A stretch of DNA of 39,364 bases from an uncultured Eubacteriales bacterium (GTDB lineage Bacteria; Bacillota; Clostridia; Christensenellales; Borkfalkiaceae). The stretch is from assembly GCA_900548285.1 (NCBI GenBank), contig URKE01000016.1, positions 1-39,364 on the forward strand, given 5' to 3'. The translations under genes and the position numbers were made by a program. The notes under the pieces are model-generated. The model did no database searches. It saw only the letters and a list, made by a program, of their open reading frames with translations, and was not told where the DNA came from. Shown here piece after piece: positions 8,893-18,300 of the stretch; within the stretch, counting starts at the first letter, position 1, and every line of letters starts with the position of its first letter.

Positions 8893-9828
8893 ATGAAGAA
8901 AAAGAGCCAGAATTATCCCGTAAAACTTAATAAACATACAAATCCGTTTTATTCGCTTAACAACGTTTCCGCTTTCTCTCAGGGGTTTGCCTATTATCAT
9001 AACCTCTCTTACCCGATCCTGATGCACTCGCACGACTATTACGAACTAAACGTGGTTACATACGGCGAATGCAGGCACTACGTTAAAAATAGAAATCACC
9101 CTGCAAAAGCCGGAGATATGTTTATGATTCCGCCGTACACCGAACACGGATATTGGTCGAACGACGAAAAAACAAAAATTTTCCATCTTATTATAAGGAA
9201 CGACTTGTTGGATGATTATAAAAAACAACTCGATCACTACCCCGGAATGAAAATATTATTCGAAGTCGAACCGCAAATCCGACAGGCGTTTAACGATCTT
9301 TCGCTTAACATAAATATTCCTAAAGAACTACTAAGCGATTTTGTAAACGATTTCGACGAACTTATCGACATAGATAAAAAAAAGGACGAAGACGATAATA
9401 TAATGTTCGATCTGAAAACCGTATGCCTTTTGTGTAAACTCGCAAAGTTGATTTCGCAAAGATATGCATCGACGGTCGAAACGCGCGACAACACAGCCGA
9501 CTATATAATTTTAAAAACAACACAATACATGGAAGAAAATTACGCCTCGAAAATCACCGTGGACGATTTATCTAAGATGGTAAATATGTCAACGTCGAAT
9601 TTCTTCAGGTATTTTAAAAACGTTTTTAATACGTCGCCTATGGAATATCTTAAAAAAATCCGCATTGCTCACGCCTCCGCCATGCTTTCGTCAACGGACA
9701 AACCGATATCTTTTATAGCGCAGGAATGCGGATTCTTCGATCAGTCGCATTTTACCAATATATTCAAACAGTCCACGAATATGAAACCGAAAGAATTTCG
9801 TCAGAAATCCCAGAACCAAAGCAAATAG
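8893..9828 (+). CDS. AraC-family transcriptional regulator with cupin sensor domain
   Basis: This 311-residue cytoplasmic regulator has the usual two parts. An N-terminal cupin (about 30-120) carries HSHDYYELNVVTYGECRHYV and AGDMFMIPPYTEHGYW, the sugar-sensing AraC_binding fold. The C-terminal double helix-turn-helix (about 210-305) shows ITVDDLSKMVNMSTSNFFRY, then GFFDQSHFTNIFKQ and KPKEFR. Length is normal for the family. The ribosome binding site is weak, but the promoter spacing and the absence of upstream coding sequence support this ATG. It diverges from the phosphatase/InlB-repeat/solute-binding lipoprotein operon and is the obvious candidate to control it, probably in response to the sugar that operon helps to gather. 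Downstream the sequence decays into gene fragments. The inducer is unknown. Confidence 0.9.
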   Translation: MKKKSQNYPVKLNKHTNPFYSLNNVSAFSQGFAYYHNLSYPILMHSHDYYELNVVTYGECRHYVKNRNHPAKAGDMFMIPPYTEHGYWSNDEKTKIFHLIIRNDLLDDYKKQLDHYPGMKILFEVEPQIRQAFNDLSLNINIPKELLSDFVNDFDELIDIDKKKDEDDNIMFDLKTVCLLCKLAKLISQRYASTVETRDNTADYIILKTTQYMEENYASKITVDDLSKMVNMSTSNFFRYFKNVFNTSPMEYLKKIRIAHASAMLSSTDKPISFIAQECGFFDQSHFTNIFKQSTNMKPKEFRQKSQNQSK

Positions 9829-9832
9829 TTTT

Positions 9833-9988
9833 TTATAACGGTATAAATCCAATGTCAGCATTGTCTATTATTGATATATTTCCGACAAACACACTTTTTC
9901 TTCTGCTTTTAATAGTTACAACGGGTGTTTTATCTTCTTTTGTTTCATATTGACCGTTTAAGGCGTTCCGTTCGATTTCTTCTTGCAT
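9833..9988 (-). pseudogene. Short TnpW-like accessory fragment (tentative)
   Basis: This 51-codon frame begins MQEEIERNALNGQYETKEDK and continues TPVVTIKSRRKSVFVG. It faintly resembles small TnpW-type proteins that accompany large serine recombinases in Tn4451-like elements, and a serine recombinase fragment lies immediately beside it on the other strand. The resemblance covers too few residues to be firm, and the far end diverges. I treat it as a possible remnant. The rest of 9829-10055 shows no recognisable gene. Confidence 0.2.
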
Positions 9989-10055
9989 CGTCTCATCTTT
10001 TATATTCTTATTAAACCAAAAACGACGGGGAACACGCCAAAATCGTGGTCGCCAT

Positions 10056-10364
10056 ATGACAGAACTTGAAAAAACAATAAAAGAATTTGACAATAAATTT
10101 TTGCACGAAAAATCAAAAATTGAAAATTGCGTCACCGTGGACGATATCAAAGAATTTATTTTAACAACATTAAAAAAGACTTCTTACGCGCTGATAAGAA
10201 ATCTCATAAAGCAAATCGTCGTATATGATGACAAAATAGAAATTTTTTACTACTATACAAGCAAAAATCCCAACGATAACGGTCGGGATTTTACTTTGAT
10301 AGAGGGTTCGGATAAGTACCCTTTGGCGTGCCTTAAGCGAGACGAGTACGCGGCACAACTGTAA
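10056..10364 (+). pseudogene. C-terminal fragment of a large serine recombinase
   Basis: The 102-codon frame contains TLKKTSYALIRNLIKQIVVY followed by DDKIEIFYYYTSKNPNDN. This is the typical C-terminal end of large serine recombinases from Bacillota conjugative transposons and prophages (…LI..I.VYDDKIEI.Y.Y). The catalytic resolvase domain, the recombinase domain and the zinc ribbon are absent, and no intact copy lies upstream, so it cannot be active. It marks an old integrated element. No ribosome binding site precedes the ATG. Confidence 0.7.
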
Positions 10365-10381
10365 GTCAAAGGCTATCGTAT

Positions 10382-10451
10382 CATAGAACTTCAGACAAAC
10401 GCGACTTTATCGCTTCGATAACTTGCTTCAATCAAAGTTCTATGCCTTTTT
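10382..10451 (+). repeat. Nested inverted repeats after the recombinase fragment, terminator-like
   Basis: CATAGAACTT (10382-10391) and AAGTTCTATG (10435-10444) are perfect complements. Between them TTATCG/CGATAA (10407-10421) forms a second, tight stem. CC plus five T residues follow at 10445-10451, so on the plus strand it could stop transcription. It starts 17 nt after the recombinase stop and its right arm overlaps the SGNH fragment, so it may also be the edge of a lost element. Confidence 0.45.
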
Positions 10452-10605
10452 CGTTTAAATGAAAGAGGTCGTCGTCGCGGATAATTTCTTTCTTCACCGG
10501 GCAAACAAGCCCGTATAAGTCGTTTATCGCGATATTCTTAGCCTTAATAAGAGGTATGATCGCGGCGTTTAATCTCGCGATATCCTCGCTCGTCTGATTA
10601 TGATA
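10432..10605 (-). pseudogene. C-terminal fragment of an SGNH/GDSL hydrolase
   Basis: The minus-strand frame reads YHNQTSEDIARLNAAIIPLI, then KAKNIAINDLYGLV, then DDDLFHLNEKGIEL and a stop. The order matches the last third of SGNH-fold esterases, where the catalytic Asp and His sit in a DxxHL-type motif followed by G.E. The oxyanion and Ser motifs are missing because the frame upstream is unrelated sequence overlapping an AraC remnant on the other strand. It ends early compared with the family, so both ends are truncated. Confidence 0.6.
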
Positions 10606-10820
10606 CGATTGTTTAAAAAATATACAGGTTACACGATTATAGAATACATTCATATGAAGAAAATCGCCGCGCCGCAGACCTATTGTCGCATTCGGACAAG
10701 AAAATTCTTGAAAAAGCAAGTATACTCGGCTACGACGGTTTAAGTCATTTCAATCATCTTTTTAAGCGGTATACGGACACACCTCCGACTCAATACCGCA
10801 AAGCAAACCCCAAAAATTGA
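10600..10820 (+). pseudogene. Frameshifted C-terminal DNA-binding domain of an AraC-family protein
   Basis: One frame gives MIRLFKKYTGYTIIEYIHMK; a second, shifted by one at an A-rich stretch near 10655-10665, continues RRAADLLSHSDKKILEKASI and then GYDGLSHFNHLFKRYTDTPP, ending TQYRKANPKN and a stop at 10818. Together they rebuild the two helix-turn-helix halves of an AraC regulator in the correct order. The sensor domain and the start of the first helix-turn-helix are gone. The protein differs from the intact AraC regulator at 8893, so it is not a recent duplication. The remaining 70 nt to 10891 hold nothing I recognise. Confidence 0.75.
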
Positions 10821-10891
10821 TTATAGGCTTTTATTCTTTTGCCGCATTTTTTCTCATCAACAACTTTTTTTGTCTTGAATTGTCAAACTAA

Positions 10892-11311
10892 ATGCAATAC
10901 TTTATGGTAGAAGTTATTTACAATGGAACGGATGAATCCATTGTATCAAATGAAGAAATAAGTGTTCAAATTGAAGGGCAAAAACTGATAGCTTCTTCGT
11001 CTGTTTACAATTCTGCGGTAAAGGAAACAAATGGAGAGGTTGTAACCATTGATGTACCTATTTGTAGCAGCTATGCACGGGCGCAGACTATCGCTAATAA
11101 TTTTATTGCGGAAGCCGAAGAACGCGATGAATTTGAGTTAGAGATAAAACGCAATATCCTTTGGGAGTGCGGAGATATTCTGGAACTTGAAAAACCCATG
11201 TTCGGGAGCGATAATACAAACACACATCTTCCATGTAGGCTTTTAGAGAACAAAAAAAGCCTCACAAAAGTGAGGCAAAGTGTGAAATTGCGTAAATTGA
11301 AGTTTAATTAA
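10892..11311 (+). pseudogene. Phage tail/baseplate-like protein, truncated at both ends
   Basis: The 139-codon frame follows a stop directly, has no ribosome binding site and starts mid-domain. The segments SYARAQTIANNFIAEAEERD and ELEIKRNILWECGDILELEK resemble the terminal part of phage tail or tail-endopeptidase proteins, where a '…RGNP.LE.GDII.' pattern is common. The last 20 residues are encoded by the terminator of the opposing lipoprotein gene and are unlikely to be native. I regard it as a prophage remnant cut by that gene. The family assignment is by pattern only. Confidence 0.45.
11252..11276 (-). terminator. Intrinsic terminator of the coiled-coil lipoprotein gene
   Basis: On the minus strand GCCTCAC, a TTTT loop and GTGAGGC form a perfect 7-bp stem followed at once by seven T residues. 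It begins 27 nt after the stop codon at 11304. It lies inside the opposing phage-like frame, so that frame's 3' end is not original. Confidence 0.9.
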
Positions 11312-11924
11312 AGCGATAGAGAATAATTTCTTTTAATGCTGTTTGTTCTATATCTTCCGCATTATTAACAGGTATTTCAGTTTGAAATGTAGTTCTTATA
11401 GACGGTGTTTCTGTAATAGTGTCCGTTCGTGTCATATAGATACCTACGTCATATGTTTTGCTATTAATTGAGACAGTAACTTTACAAGTCGCTAATTGAT
11501 ACTTGAACAAAGAGGGAGTGTAGTAAATTACACAACCGACGGAAAGTTTATTGTCTATAATTGCGGTACTAAATGAATAATGAGTAATATATTTATTTTC
11601 ACCGATATCATCATTTTTTACAACAACTCTTTCAATGTGCGTAGCATTTTGAACACTTGCTGTAAGGCTATTGTAATTAGAAGTGAGTTTGGCAAGATCA
11701 TCTGCAAACGTGTCGGAAGAGGTATCTAAAGCGGCAAGTTGCTGCTGAAAGTTCGCATTTGCGGCTTCAAGCGCTTTTACTTTTGCTTCTAGTGCATCCA
11801 TATTTGATTCCAGCGCATCGAGACGGCCTGAAATATTCTGATCGCTACTGCAAGCGGCAAAAGAGAATAAAGCAACACAAGCGAACACGGTAAGTAATAG
11901 ACAACTAAAAAATTTCTTTTTCAT
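11304..11924 (-). CDS. Small coiled-coil lipoprotein, free-standing gene
   Basis: This 206-residue protein has a lipoprotein signal peptide ending at Cys25 (FAAC). Residues about 32-68 have heptad spacing (LDALESNMDALEAKVKALEA), a short coiled coil that could trimerise the protein at the membrane surface. The C-terminal 120 residues are beta-rich with no motif I know. AGGAGG lies 10 nt before the ATG. A strong promoter is at 11957-11985 and a textbook terminator at 11252-11276, so it is a complete one-gene unit, opposite in direction to the phage-like fragments on both sides. That layout is typical of a prophage moron; a role such as blocking superinfection is possible but not shown. Confidence 0.8.
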   Translation of the reverse strand: MKKKFFSCLLLTVFACVALFSFAACSSDQNISGRLDALESNMDALEAKVKALEAANANFQQQLAALDTSSDTFADDLAKLTSNYNSLTASVQNATHIERVVVKNDDIGENKYITHYSFSTAIIDNKLSVGCVIYYTPSLFKYQLATCKVTVSINSKTYDVGIYMTRTDTITETPSIRTTFQTEIPVNNAEDIEQTALKEIILYRFN

Positions 11925-11956
11925 TTTCAGTTTTCCTCCTGTTTTTTGGTATTTAA

Positions 11957-11985
11957 ATTATATCATAAACGGGAACGGAAAGCAA
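11957..11985 (-). promoter_or_regulatory. Promoter of the coiled-coil lipoprotein gene
   Basis: On the minus strand TTGCTT (11980-11985) and TATAAT (11957-11962) are separated by 17 nt, and the -10 is extended (TGATATAAT). The start would be near 11950, giving a leader of about 25 nt. Confidence 0.8.
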
Positions 11986-12019
11986 TATTTTCTACAAATA
12001 AATAGGAGGTTTTTAGCAA

Positions 12020-12400
12020 ATGGCTACATGGGGCGGCATAAGGGCATGGACAAACGAAAGCTATGCGAATGTTTCGGATATGGAGCGGGTTTTCGGCAAC
12101 TTAGAATTTTTGATGGAACGGACGAAAAGCGTTACCGTTTCCGCTCCCGATAAAGCAAGAGCCGTTGAATTAAAATCAGTTGCAATCAATGATATTATCT
12201 ATAAAGAAGATTTTGATTGGTTTTACGATCAGATGCAAACATTCTGTGCGGCATATGAGGCGGCTGGCGGTGGGTTTCAGTATCCATCCGCAGACAAGAC
12301 GACACTTAACGGAGCATTGATGACGCTTATCGAGCGAGATACTATAAAAGACTTCAAAAGGAGTTTTCCACCCCAAACATTTGCGAGGACGTTTATTTAA
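12020..12400 (+). CDS. Phage-structural-like protein, 3' end replaced by an IS30 remnant
   Basis: This 126-residue frame starts with a clear AGGAGG 10 nt before the ATG. The N-terminus, WGGIRAWTNESYANVSDMER followed by VFGNLEFL, resembles small phage tail-region proteins with the pattern W…(N/D)…(D/E)xNR…NLxYL. The last 20 or so codons (from about 12341) are antisense to a recognisable IS30 transposase tail, so the true C-terminus has been lost. It probably belonged to the same prophage as the fragment at 10892. Possibly translated, but unlikely to be functional. Confidence 0.45.
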   Translation: MATWGGIRAWTNESYANVSDMERVFGNLEFLMERTKSVTVSAPDKARAVELKSVAINDIIYKEDFDWFYDQMQTFCAAYEAAGGGFQYPSADKTTLNGALMTLIERDTIKDFKRSFPPQTFARTFI

Positions 12401-12415
12401 TTTGTCGAAAAACAT
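12335..12415 (-). pseudogene. 3' remnant of an IS30-family transposase
   Basis: The frame reads FFDKLNKRPRKCLGWKTPFE followed by VF. 'LN.RPRK.LG(W/Y).TP.EVF' is the highly conserved C-terminus of IS30 transposases, just after the last catalytic residue. Only about 27 codons remain; a stop lies seven codons upstream and no terminal inverted repeat is evident. It sits exactly between the truncated phage-like gene and the 3' end of the GH36 gene, suggesting an insertion followed by deletion. Confidence 0.65.
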
Positions 12416-12430
12416 AGGAATTCCGGTATT

Positions 12431-14413
12431 TTATTTTTTCGTTATATAAAACAATTTACTTCCGGACTTATTATTTATTTCGATATGAAGCCCTTTCGTT
12501 TTTAAAGATTTCCCGCTGATAATTACGCTCTCTCCGTCCATATCTCTGACGATATAATCGCAATCCTCGTTTACGCCGCAGATGACGTAATCGGCGGAAG
12601 ATTGTTCGCTGTTGCTTCTTCTGAAAACATGAATAACGCTCTCGGTTTTTTCGTCGTTATAAAATTCGTAACAACACCAACTGAACGAATCGGAGTTGAA
12701 CGCGGAATGCGGCGCGAAATTCTCGCTGTACAAATGCCTTACGGTTTTATACTCTTCTATAACTTTTTTAAGCAAAGCCGTCAGGCTCCGAGCGAATTCC
12801 ACCGTAACGTCGTCCGCAGCGTAATCTCCGTACTTTTCCCATGCTTTAACGAAATCTTCGTCCGTGGTGTTTATATCCGCGGCGTCAGCGTAACCCGCCC
12901 GGATATCGTAAAGATCGCGACTACTCACTCTTACCCCCGTTCCGTGGTAAGGGAAAAGCAATGCCGAACCCATGCTCGCCGCCTGAATTCCCTCTTTGAC
13001 GTAATCGGTATAACAGTTGTAATCGCTGCGCCACAAAGTAACGGCGCGGCGCTGCATCTCTATATCCATTCTGTTTCCGCCGCCGGCGCAATTATCTATC
13101 ATCATATACGGATAAACGGTCAGAATTTTATCGAGAAATTCATACAATCCGTTGATATACGCGAGTTCGGTGATACCGTCGCGCCCCGCCTCGTCGTTTC
13201 GCATATACGGCAAAGCGTCGACGTTGAAATCCTGACGATACCAATTTATACCCGTTTTTTCTATCAGGTCTGCCAGCAGCGCGAAGAAATAATCGCGGGC
13301 TTCTTTTATGCCCATGTTCAGAAGGACCTGTCCGTTGTCCCCACCTTTTTTATCGATAAACCACTCCGGGCGTTTTTTGTATTCGTCGGAGTTCTTCATC
13401 GCTCTTTCGAATTCGAACCACAACAATAAACCCATTCCCTGCTCTTTACACTTTTTCTTTATAGTTGCAAATTCCGACGGATGAACGGTTTTGTTGATAT
13501 TCCAGTTTCCCACGTGTTCATACCATGCCACGCTTTTTTCTGCCTGTTCTTTCGTGAGACGTCCGAACCAGCCCGAATCCATCCAGTAACACTCGGAACC
13601 CGCCTGTTTGAAAATATCGATAAGCCTGAGATGTTTATCTTCGGAAAAACCTCCCCATGTTCCGGTGAAAACGGGCAATTGCTCTATACGTTTATTTTTG
13701 CCTGCCGGCGATACGGATTTCATATACTTTCTGAAAACGTTATGTCCGTTTAAATAGCCGCTTTCGTAAAACAGCAAACTTGCAGACACATATGAATATT
13801 CTTCTCCGCTTTTAAGATAAAAATCGCACGTCTGCATTCCGACGCGAACGGAAACGCCCGCCGACGTTCTGAGAAAATCGGCTTGCCATTGTCCCGTCCA
13901 GCCGACGGATAAAACCGCGCCCGCGTCTTTTCTCACCACGTCGAAATACGCCATAACGCCGTCGCACGAACGCGCCTGAATCGGAGCGTAACTATGGGTT
14001 TTTTCGTCGCTCAGATAATCGTTATGCGGGCAACACTCCTCTTCCTCCCTCGCGTAGCCTCTGTACCGGATTACTTTCGCGTAATCGTTATCGCACGGAA
14101 AACCCGACGGCACGTCTTTTTCTGTTTCCAGAACTATGTCGAGAGTTTTTAAATCCTTTATTTTTTCCGTGTTTTCTTCCGATTGATTTTTGATTTTCAA
14201 CCGCGTTTCTATCACGGGGAAATCTTTTAAAACGTCCGTCGTTTCCACGATTTGCAATTTATTGCCGAATAAATACGACTTTTCGTAACTTATGCGGTCT
14301 TTTCTTTCGCGCCTTTCAACGCTGTCCGGAACGGGATTTTTTATAAAATCATCTCCGTAATAAAACGAAAAAAGACCTTTGCTTATATACTTTTCTTTAA
14401 ATTCCGTAAACAT
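12431..14413 (-). CDS. Alpha-galactosidase, GH36
   Basis: This 660-residue enzyme without a signal peptide should release terminal alpha-galactose inside the cell. The N-terminal beta-supersandwich (about 1-240) is followed by a (beta/alpha)8 barrel with VFTGTWGGFSEDK near 248, WMDSGWFG near 277, the nucleophile motif WYRQDFN with Asp395, DNCAGGGNRMD at 440-450 and the acid/base motif WRSDYN with Asp464. Length is slightly below the usual 700-730. AGGAG precedes the ATG by 5 nt, and the gene is 9 nt from the DMT transporter gene, the last of the long run. No clear terminator follows; the next sequence is an IS30 remnant. Substrates such as melibiose or raffinose-type oligosaccharides, or galactose-decorated glucans, are possible. 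Confidence 0.88.
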   Translation of the reverse strand: MFTEFKEKYISKGLFSFYYGDDFIKNPVPDSVERRERKDRISYEKSYLFGNKLQIVETTDVLKDFPVIETRLKIKNQSEENTEKIKDLKTLDIVLETEKDVPSGFPCDNDYAKVIRYRGYAREEEECCPHNDYLSDEKTHSYAPIQARSCDGVMAYFDVVRKDAGAVLSVGWTGQWQADFLRTSAGVSVRVGMQTCDFYLKSGEEYSYVSASLLFYESGYLNGHNVFRKYMKSVSPAGKNKRIEQLPVFTGTWGGFSEDKHLRLIDIFKQAGSECYWMDSGWFGRLTKEQAEKSVAWYEHVGNWNINKTVHPSEFATIKKKCKEQGMGLLLWFEFERAMKNSDEYKKRPEWFIDKKGGDNGQVLLNMGIKEARDYFFALLADLIEKTGINWYRQDFNVDALPYMRNDEAGRDGITELAYINGLYEFLDKILTVYPYMMIDNCAGGGNRMDIEMQRRAVTLWRSDYNCYTDYVKEGIQAASMGSALLFPYHGTGVRVSSRDLYDIRAGYADAADINTTDEDFVKAWEKYGDYAADDVTVEFARSLTALLKKVIEEYKTVRHLYSENFAPHSAFNSDSFSWCCYEFYNDEKTESVIHVFRRSNSEQSSADYVICGVNEDCDYIVRDMDGESVIISGKSLKTKGLHIEINNKSGSKLFYITKK

Positions 14414-14422
14414 GCGATCTCC

Positions 14423-15337
14423 TTAAAAAACAAACAAAATCGTCGCGATAAACGTAAGGATTATGCCGACGTATCCTTTCACCGTCAATTTTTCTTTGAA
14501 AAAAACAAGTCCGCTCACGGCTGTGAGGAAAACCGTACCGCCCGTAACCATGGGATATACTGCCACCGCAGGCAGATTAGCCGCTCCGATAAGTTGCAAC
14601 AGATACGAAACCGAACCGATAACCGCCACGATTATTATACACAACCACAAACGCAACGTCTGCGATTTCGTCCTTACGGGCGGGTTTTTGATCAGATTGT
14701 CTTTTTTCACCGCGCACCACACGGCGTAAACTATTGCAAACAACAATACCGATTCCAATTGATAAATCGTCAGAAAACTGTTGCCGTCAACAGCCTGCGG
14801 GCTGTTCGACTGAATATAAGAAACAATGCTGACCGCTCCGTTAACAATAAAAATAAAGACGCACAAGATACGATAAAGCGAAGAATTTTTCTCCTTATTT
14901 TCGTCTTTTTTTGCAGAAAGATAAGGCAGTATAAGCGCGAAAACCATTATCACTATCCCCGCGATCTGAAACGGAGTGGGTTTGTTGTCCGCAAAAACGA
15001 TACCGTATATAAACGGAAGCAACATTCCGCCCTGCATACGGAACATCGTAAAAAGAGAAACGTTTCCGACCTCGTATGCTTTAAAACACGCTAACGTGCT
15101 TAATAAATTCAAAGCCGCGAGAGCCGCGCCTAATCCCACCGAAATCGCGCTTACGTTCAATTTAAAACCGTTCATGGCGTAAAACAGCAGCGCGCAGACA
15201 AGCGAGCCGGGAATGGTTTTTCTTATCGCGCATTCGATATTGTTGAGCCCTTCCACGCTCTTCTGGTAGTATTTATCGATATCGACCGATAAAACGATCA
15301 TTACCGCGCCGATAAAAAGAAGCAAATAGTAAATCAT
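14423..15337 (-). CDS. DMT/EamA-superfamily membrane transporter
   Basis: This 304-residue protein has ten predicted hydrophobic helices in two halves, the arrangement of the drug/metabolite transporter superfamily. The second half ends PMVTGGTVFLTAVSGLVFFK then EKLTVKGYVGIILTFIATIL, the hallmark 'E.L….G..LI..G' end of EamA repeats. Its start overlaps the stop of the intracellular GH13 gene by 4 nt (ATGA), implying translational coupling, and the GH36 gene follows 9 nt later. The context suggests a sugar or a sugar breakdown product as cargo, in or out; the sequence does not tell the direction. Confidence 0.8.
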   Translation of the reverse strand: MIYYLLLFIGAVMIVLSVDIDKYYQKSVEGLNNIECAIRKTIPGSLVCALLFYAMNGFKLNVSAISVGLGAALAALNLLSTLACFKAYEVGNVSLFTMFRMQGGMLLPFIYGIVFADNKPTPFQIAGIVIMVFALILPYLSAKKDENKEKNSSLYRILCVFIFIVNGAVSIVSYIQSNSPQAVDGNSFLTIYQLESVLLFAIVYAVWCAVKKDNLIKNPPVRTKSQTLRLWLCIIIVAVIGSVSYLLQLIGAANLPAVAVYPMVTGGTVFLTAVSGLVFFKEKLTVKGYVGIILTFIATILFVF

Positions 15338-18300
15338 ATCATGTACCTGTGTTTCGACGGCGCGATTACGACGTTTGAAATATAATCTTCCGCATCGGAA
15401 AAGCCGTCTATACTCTTAAGTTTTGCGTTACATATCAACGCGCGCGTTTGTCTGTTGAAAAACGTAATGCAACCGCCTTCCTTCATATCCGTAGCCGCCT
15501 CAAAAAGGAGTTTGCAATTTTTTTCGTATTCGTTCGGCGCGACGTAAAGCCTTATAATTCCGTTAACGTTCGCTATAACCGCGTAAAAACTCTCGTTATC
15601 GAATGCGGGAATATCGGATTCGGCTGTTTTTTCGCCGTTAACGGTCAATTCGGCCTTTTTTGTTTCCTTATAAAAACGAATCGCCGCCCCGCGATTTTCG
15701 GGATAATCCCCCGCCTTCAACCCGAAGCATACCGAGAAATAACCTTCGCTTACGGATGCCGAACGATTAAATTTTACGTTTGCCGAAAAAGCGAAATTCT
15801 GTACTGCCTTACCGTAATACGCGTAAGCCGTTTCCACCCATTCGGACGAGATGTCAAACCCTTCTTTCATCGGAAAAATCTTCCCTCTGCCCGTGACGTA
15901 TGAAACGCCGGAGCGATTTATCCCGATATTTGTCAGTTTGTAATTGCCGTCGCCTTTGAAAAACACGCCGAAAATCTCGTTTTCGGCTTCGCTTTCGCCG
16001 ACGAATAACCCGTTTTCGTATAAATATGCTCTTTCATTGTTTTTCACTATGATAAAATCGCTTTTAACGGATTTTCTCCTTATGCGGATTTTATTATCAT
16101 TAAAACCGAAAGATGTTTCTTTGTCCGCTACGGTTAATTTCAACCGTCCGCAATTTAATTCTGCGGTCGCGTTGTTCGTTTCGATCGAAAACAGCAACGT
16201 GAAGTTCTTATATTTGCCGTCTATAACCATTTCGCTTTCGCCGCCTGCGGCTTCATACCCGGCATAACAGGGCAAAATTTCACCTTTAACGGCTCTTAAA
16301 ACCGGCTTCGATAAACTATCGGCATATTCTTTGGTCGAGAGGTCAAAAACGTCTTTCGAATAGTTTCTCAAGGTTTTTCCGTTATCTCCGAAATACGCCT
16401 TTGTAAACAGACATTCTTCGTCCGAAAAAACACCGACGTAAATCTCGGATATGTTAAATCTCACGTTTTCCGCCGCCGTTACGCTCTGCGTTTCGCCTAT
16501 GGCGATAAATCTGTAACGGGTTCCGCATTTTTCGACTTTCAGATATCCGGGGGCTTCGCTCACGGCGGCGCGCCCGACCGTTACGCCGAGCAAATCCACC
16601 GTTAAATTTCCGTTTTCGTATCTGAACGACAATTCCTGCTTGCCGTCGCCGACGACAATACCTCCGTTACCGCATAAACCCGCGGTGAAAGTGAAATCGT
16701 CGCATCTGACCGACGTAAACGCCCGCTCTCCGTTGAGTTTCAACTTACCGTCGACGATTTCGCCCTTTGCTTCCGTAAAGAAATTACCGCCGTAATCGGA
16801 AAAATCGGCATAAGCGCAAGCGCCGCTCGATTCTTTGACTATTTTAACCGCAGCGTTCTCCGCCTTAAATCTTACCGTTGATTTCGCGGGCAACACGTCG
16901 CGGCAAACAAAAATTTCTTTATCGTCGACTTTTAAAGTCAGAAACTTATCGCGAATTAACGCAACTTTCCCGATTGCGCCGCCGCAGACGATTTTTCCTC
17001 CGACGTATACGCCGCCGTCAGTTATGGCAACCGAAAACTTATCGAAAGATATTTCGGTTTTTTCGCCGAAATTACCCGCATACGATACGGAGAACGAACC
17101 GAACGTTTCAAACGATATTTCTCCGGAAACTTCATATTCGCCTGTCCTCGTCTTTACGACGCCGCTTGTCGAATACCCGTCGATTTCCGTCGCCTTGCCG
17201 CCCTTTGCAAAAAGCGCGCCGCCGGGGAAAACGGTAAGCGTGATTTTTCCGTTATCGGTTTCTGCCGCCGAACCGCTTAAAATATCGGTATATTCCCCGC
17301 AATCGTCGTAGGCGGAGATATCGACGACAACGCTTTTGGCTTCCGCCGAACGGTTTGTCGCGATTATTCTGATTTCGTCGTTTTTAAACCTTACGAAAAC
17401 CAGAACTTTCGCTTCGTCGTCGGAGAGAAGGATCTCGTAACCCGCGTCGGAATAAAAATCGCGATTTTCCGCTCTTTCTTTGCCCAAAGTCCTATATATT
17501 GCAAATATTTCGGCGTTTCTGTCGCCGTCGTACCAACTCATCGAACCGAACGAGGTCGGAGCGGCAAGCCCCATGGACGGATAAGGTTTACCCTTTTCGC
17601 CGTTTTCGTCGCCGAAATATATGCTCGGCGCGCCGGGGAACGTCATGTCGAAAATCGCGGCGGCTTTTACGGCGTTTATATCTCCGCCCGCCGTGTCGGT
17701 AATTCTCGCCGTGTCGTGCGTCGTTATATGATTAAAACATGCGTTGACGTTTTCGACGGACAAAGATTTCGTGTTTTCGTCTATGAGTTTCGCAAACTCG
17801 GTTTCCGTCTTTTTCCCTGCCGCCCAATCCCTTACCGGCACGCCCAGTTCATAGTTCCACTTACTGTCGTTCACCGCAAAAGCGCGCATTTTCGGTAAGT
17901 CGTTCTCGGTTATAAGGAGCGCGTCGGGATTGACTTCTTTAATGTTTTTACGCATATCGCGCATAACGTCGACGGAATTGCCGAAACGTTCCGGATCGCT
18001 TCCCTCGTAAATATTGCCTACGTCCATTCGCCACGCGTCGATATTATACGGCGGTTTCAGATAGGTTTTTACTATACTGTCGTCGTTTTCATAAATAATC
18101 GCGCGGGCTTTATCCGATGAAAAATCCACAAGCGGTTGCCCCCAGAAACTGGGAATCGTTCTTCCGCATTCGTCGCGCAGAAAAATATCGTAATAAGGGT
18201 CGCCTTCTTTTACGCCTCCGGCGAAAGGATATAACCCGTCGGCGTTATACCATTTGGCTTTCGGCACGATATAATCGAAAACTCCGTCCAGACAGACCTT

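Noticed and set aside
10892..12400. Active prophage
   Set aside because: Only two truncated tail-like frames remain, with no integrase, capsid, terminase or lysis genes.
12602..13429. 275-codon open frame on the plus strand
   Set aside because: It lies wholly antisense to the GH36 gene, has no ribosome binding site and shows no family motifs; the minus-strand frame carries all catalytic motifs.
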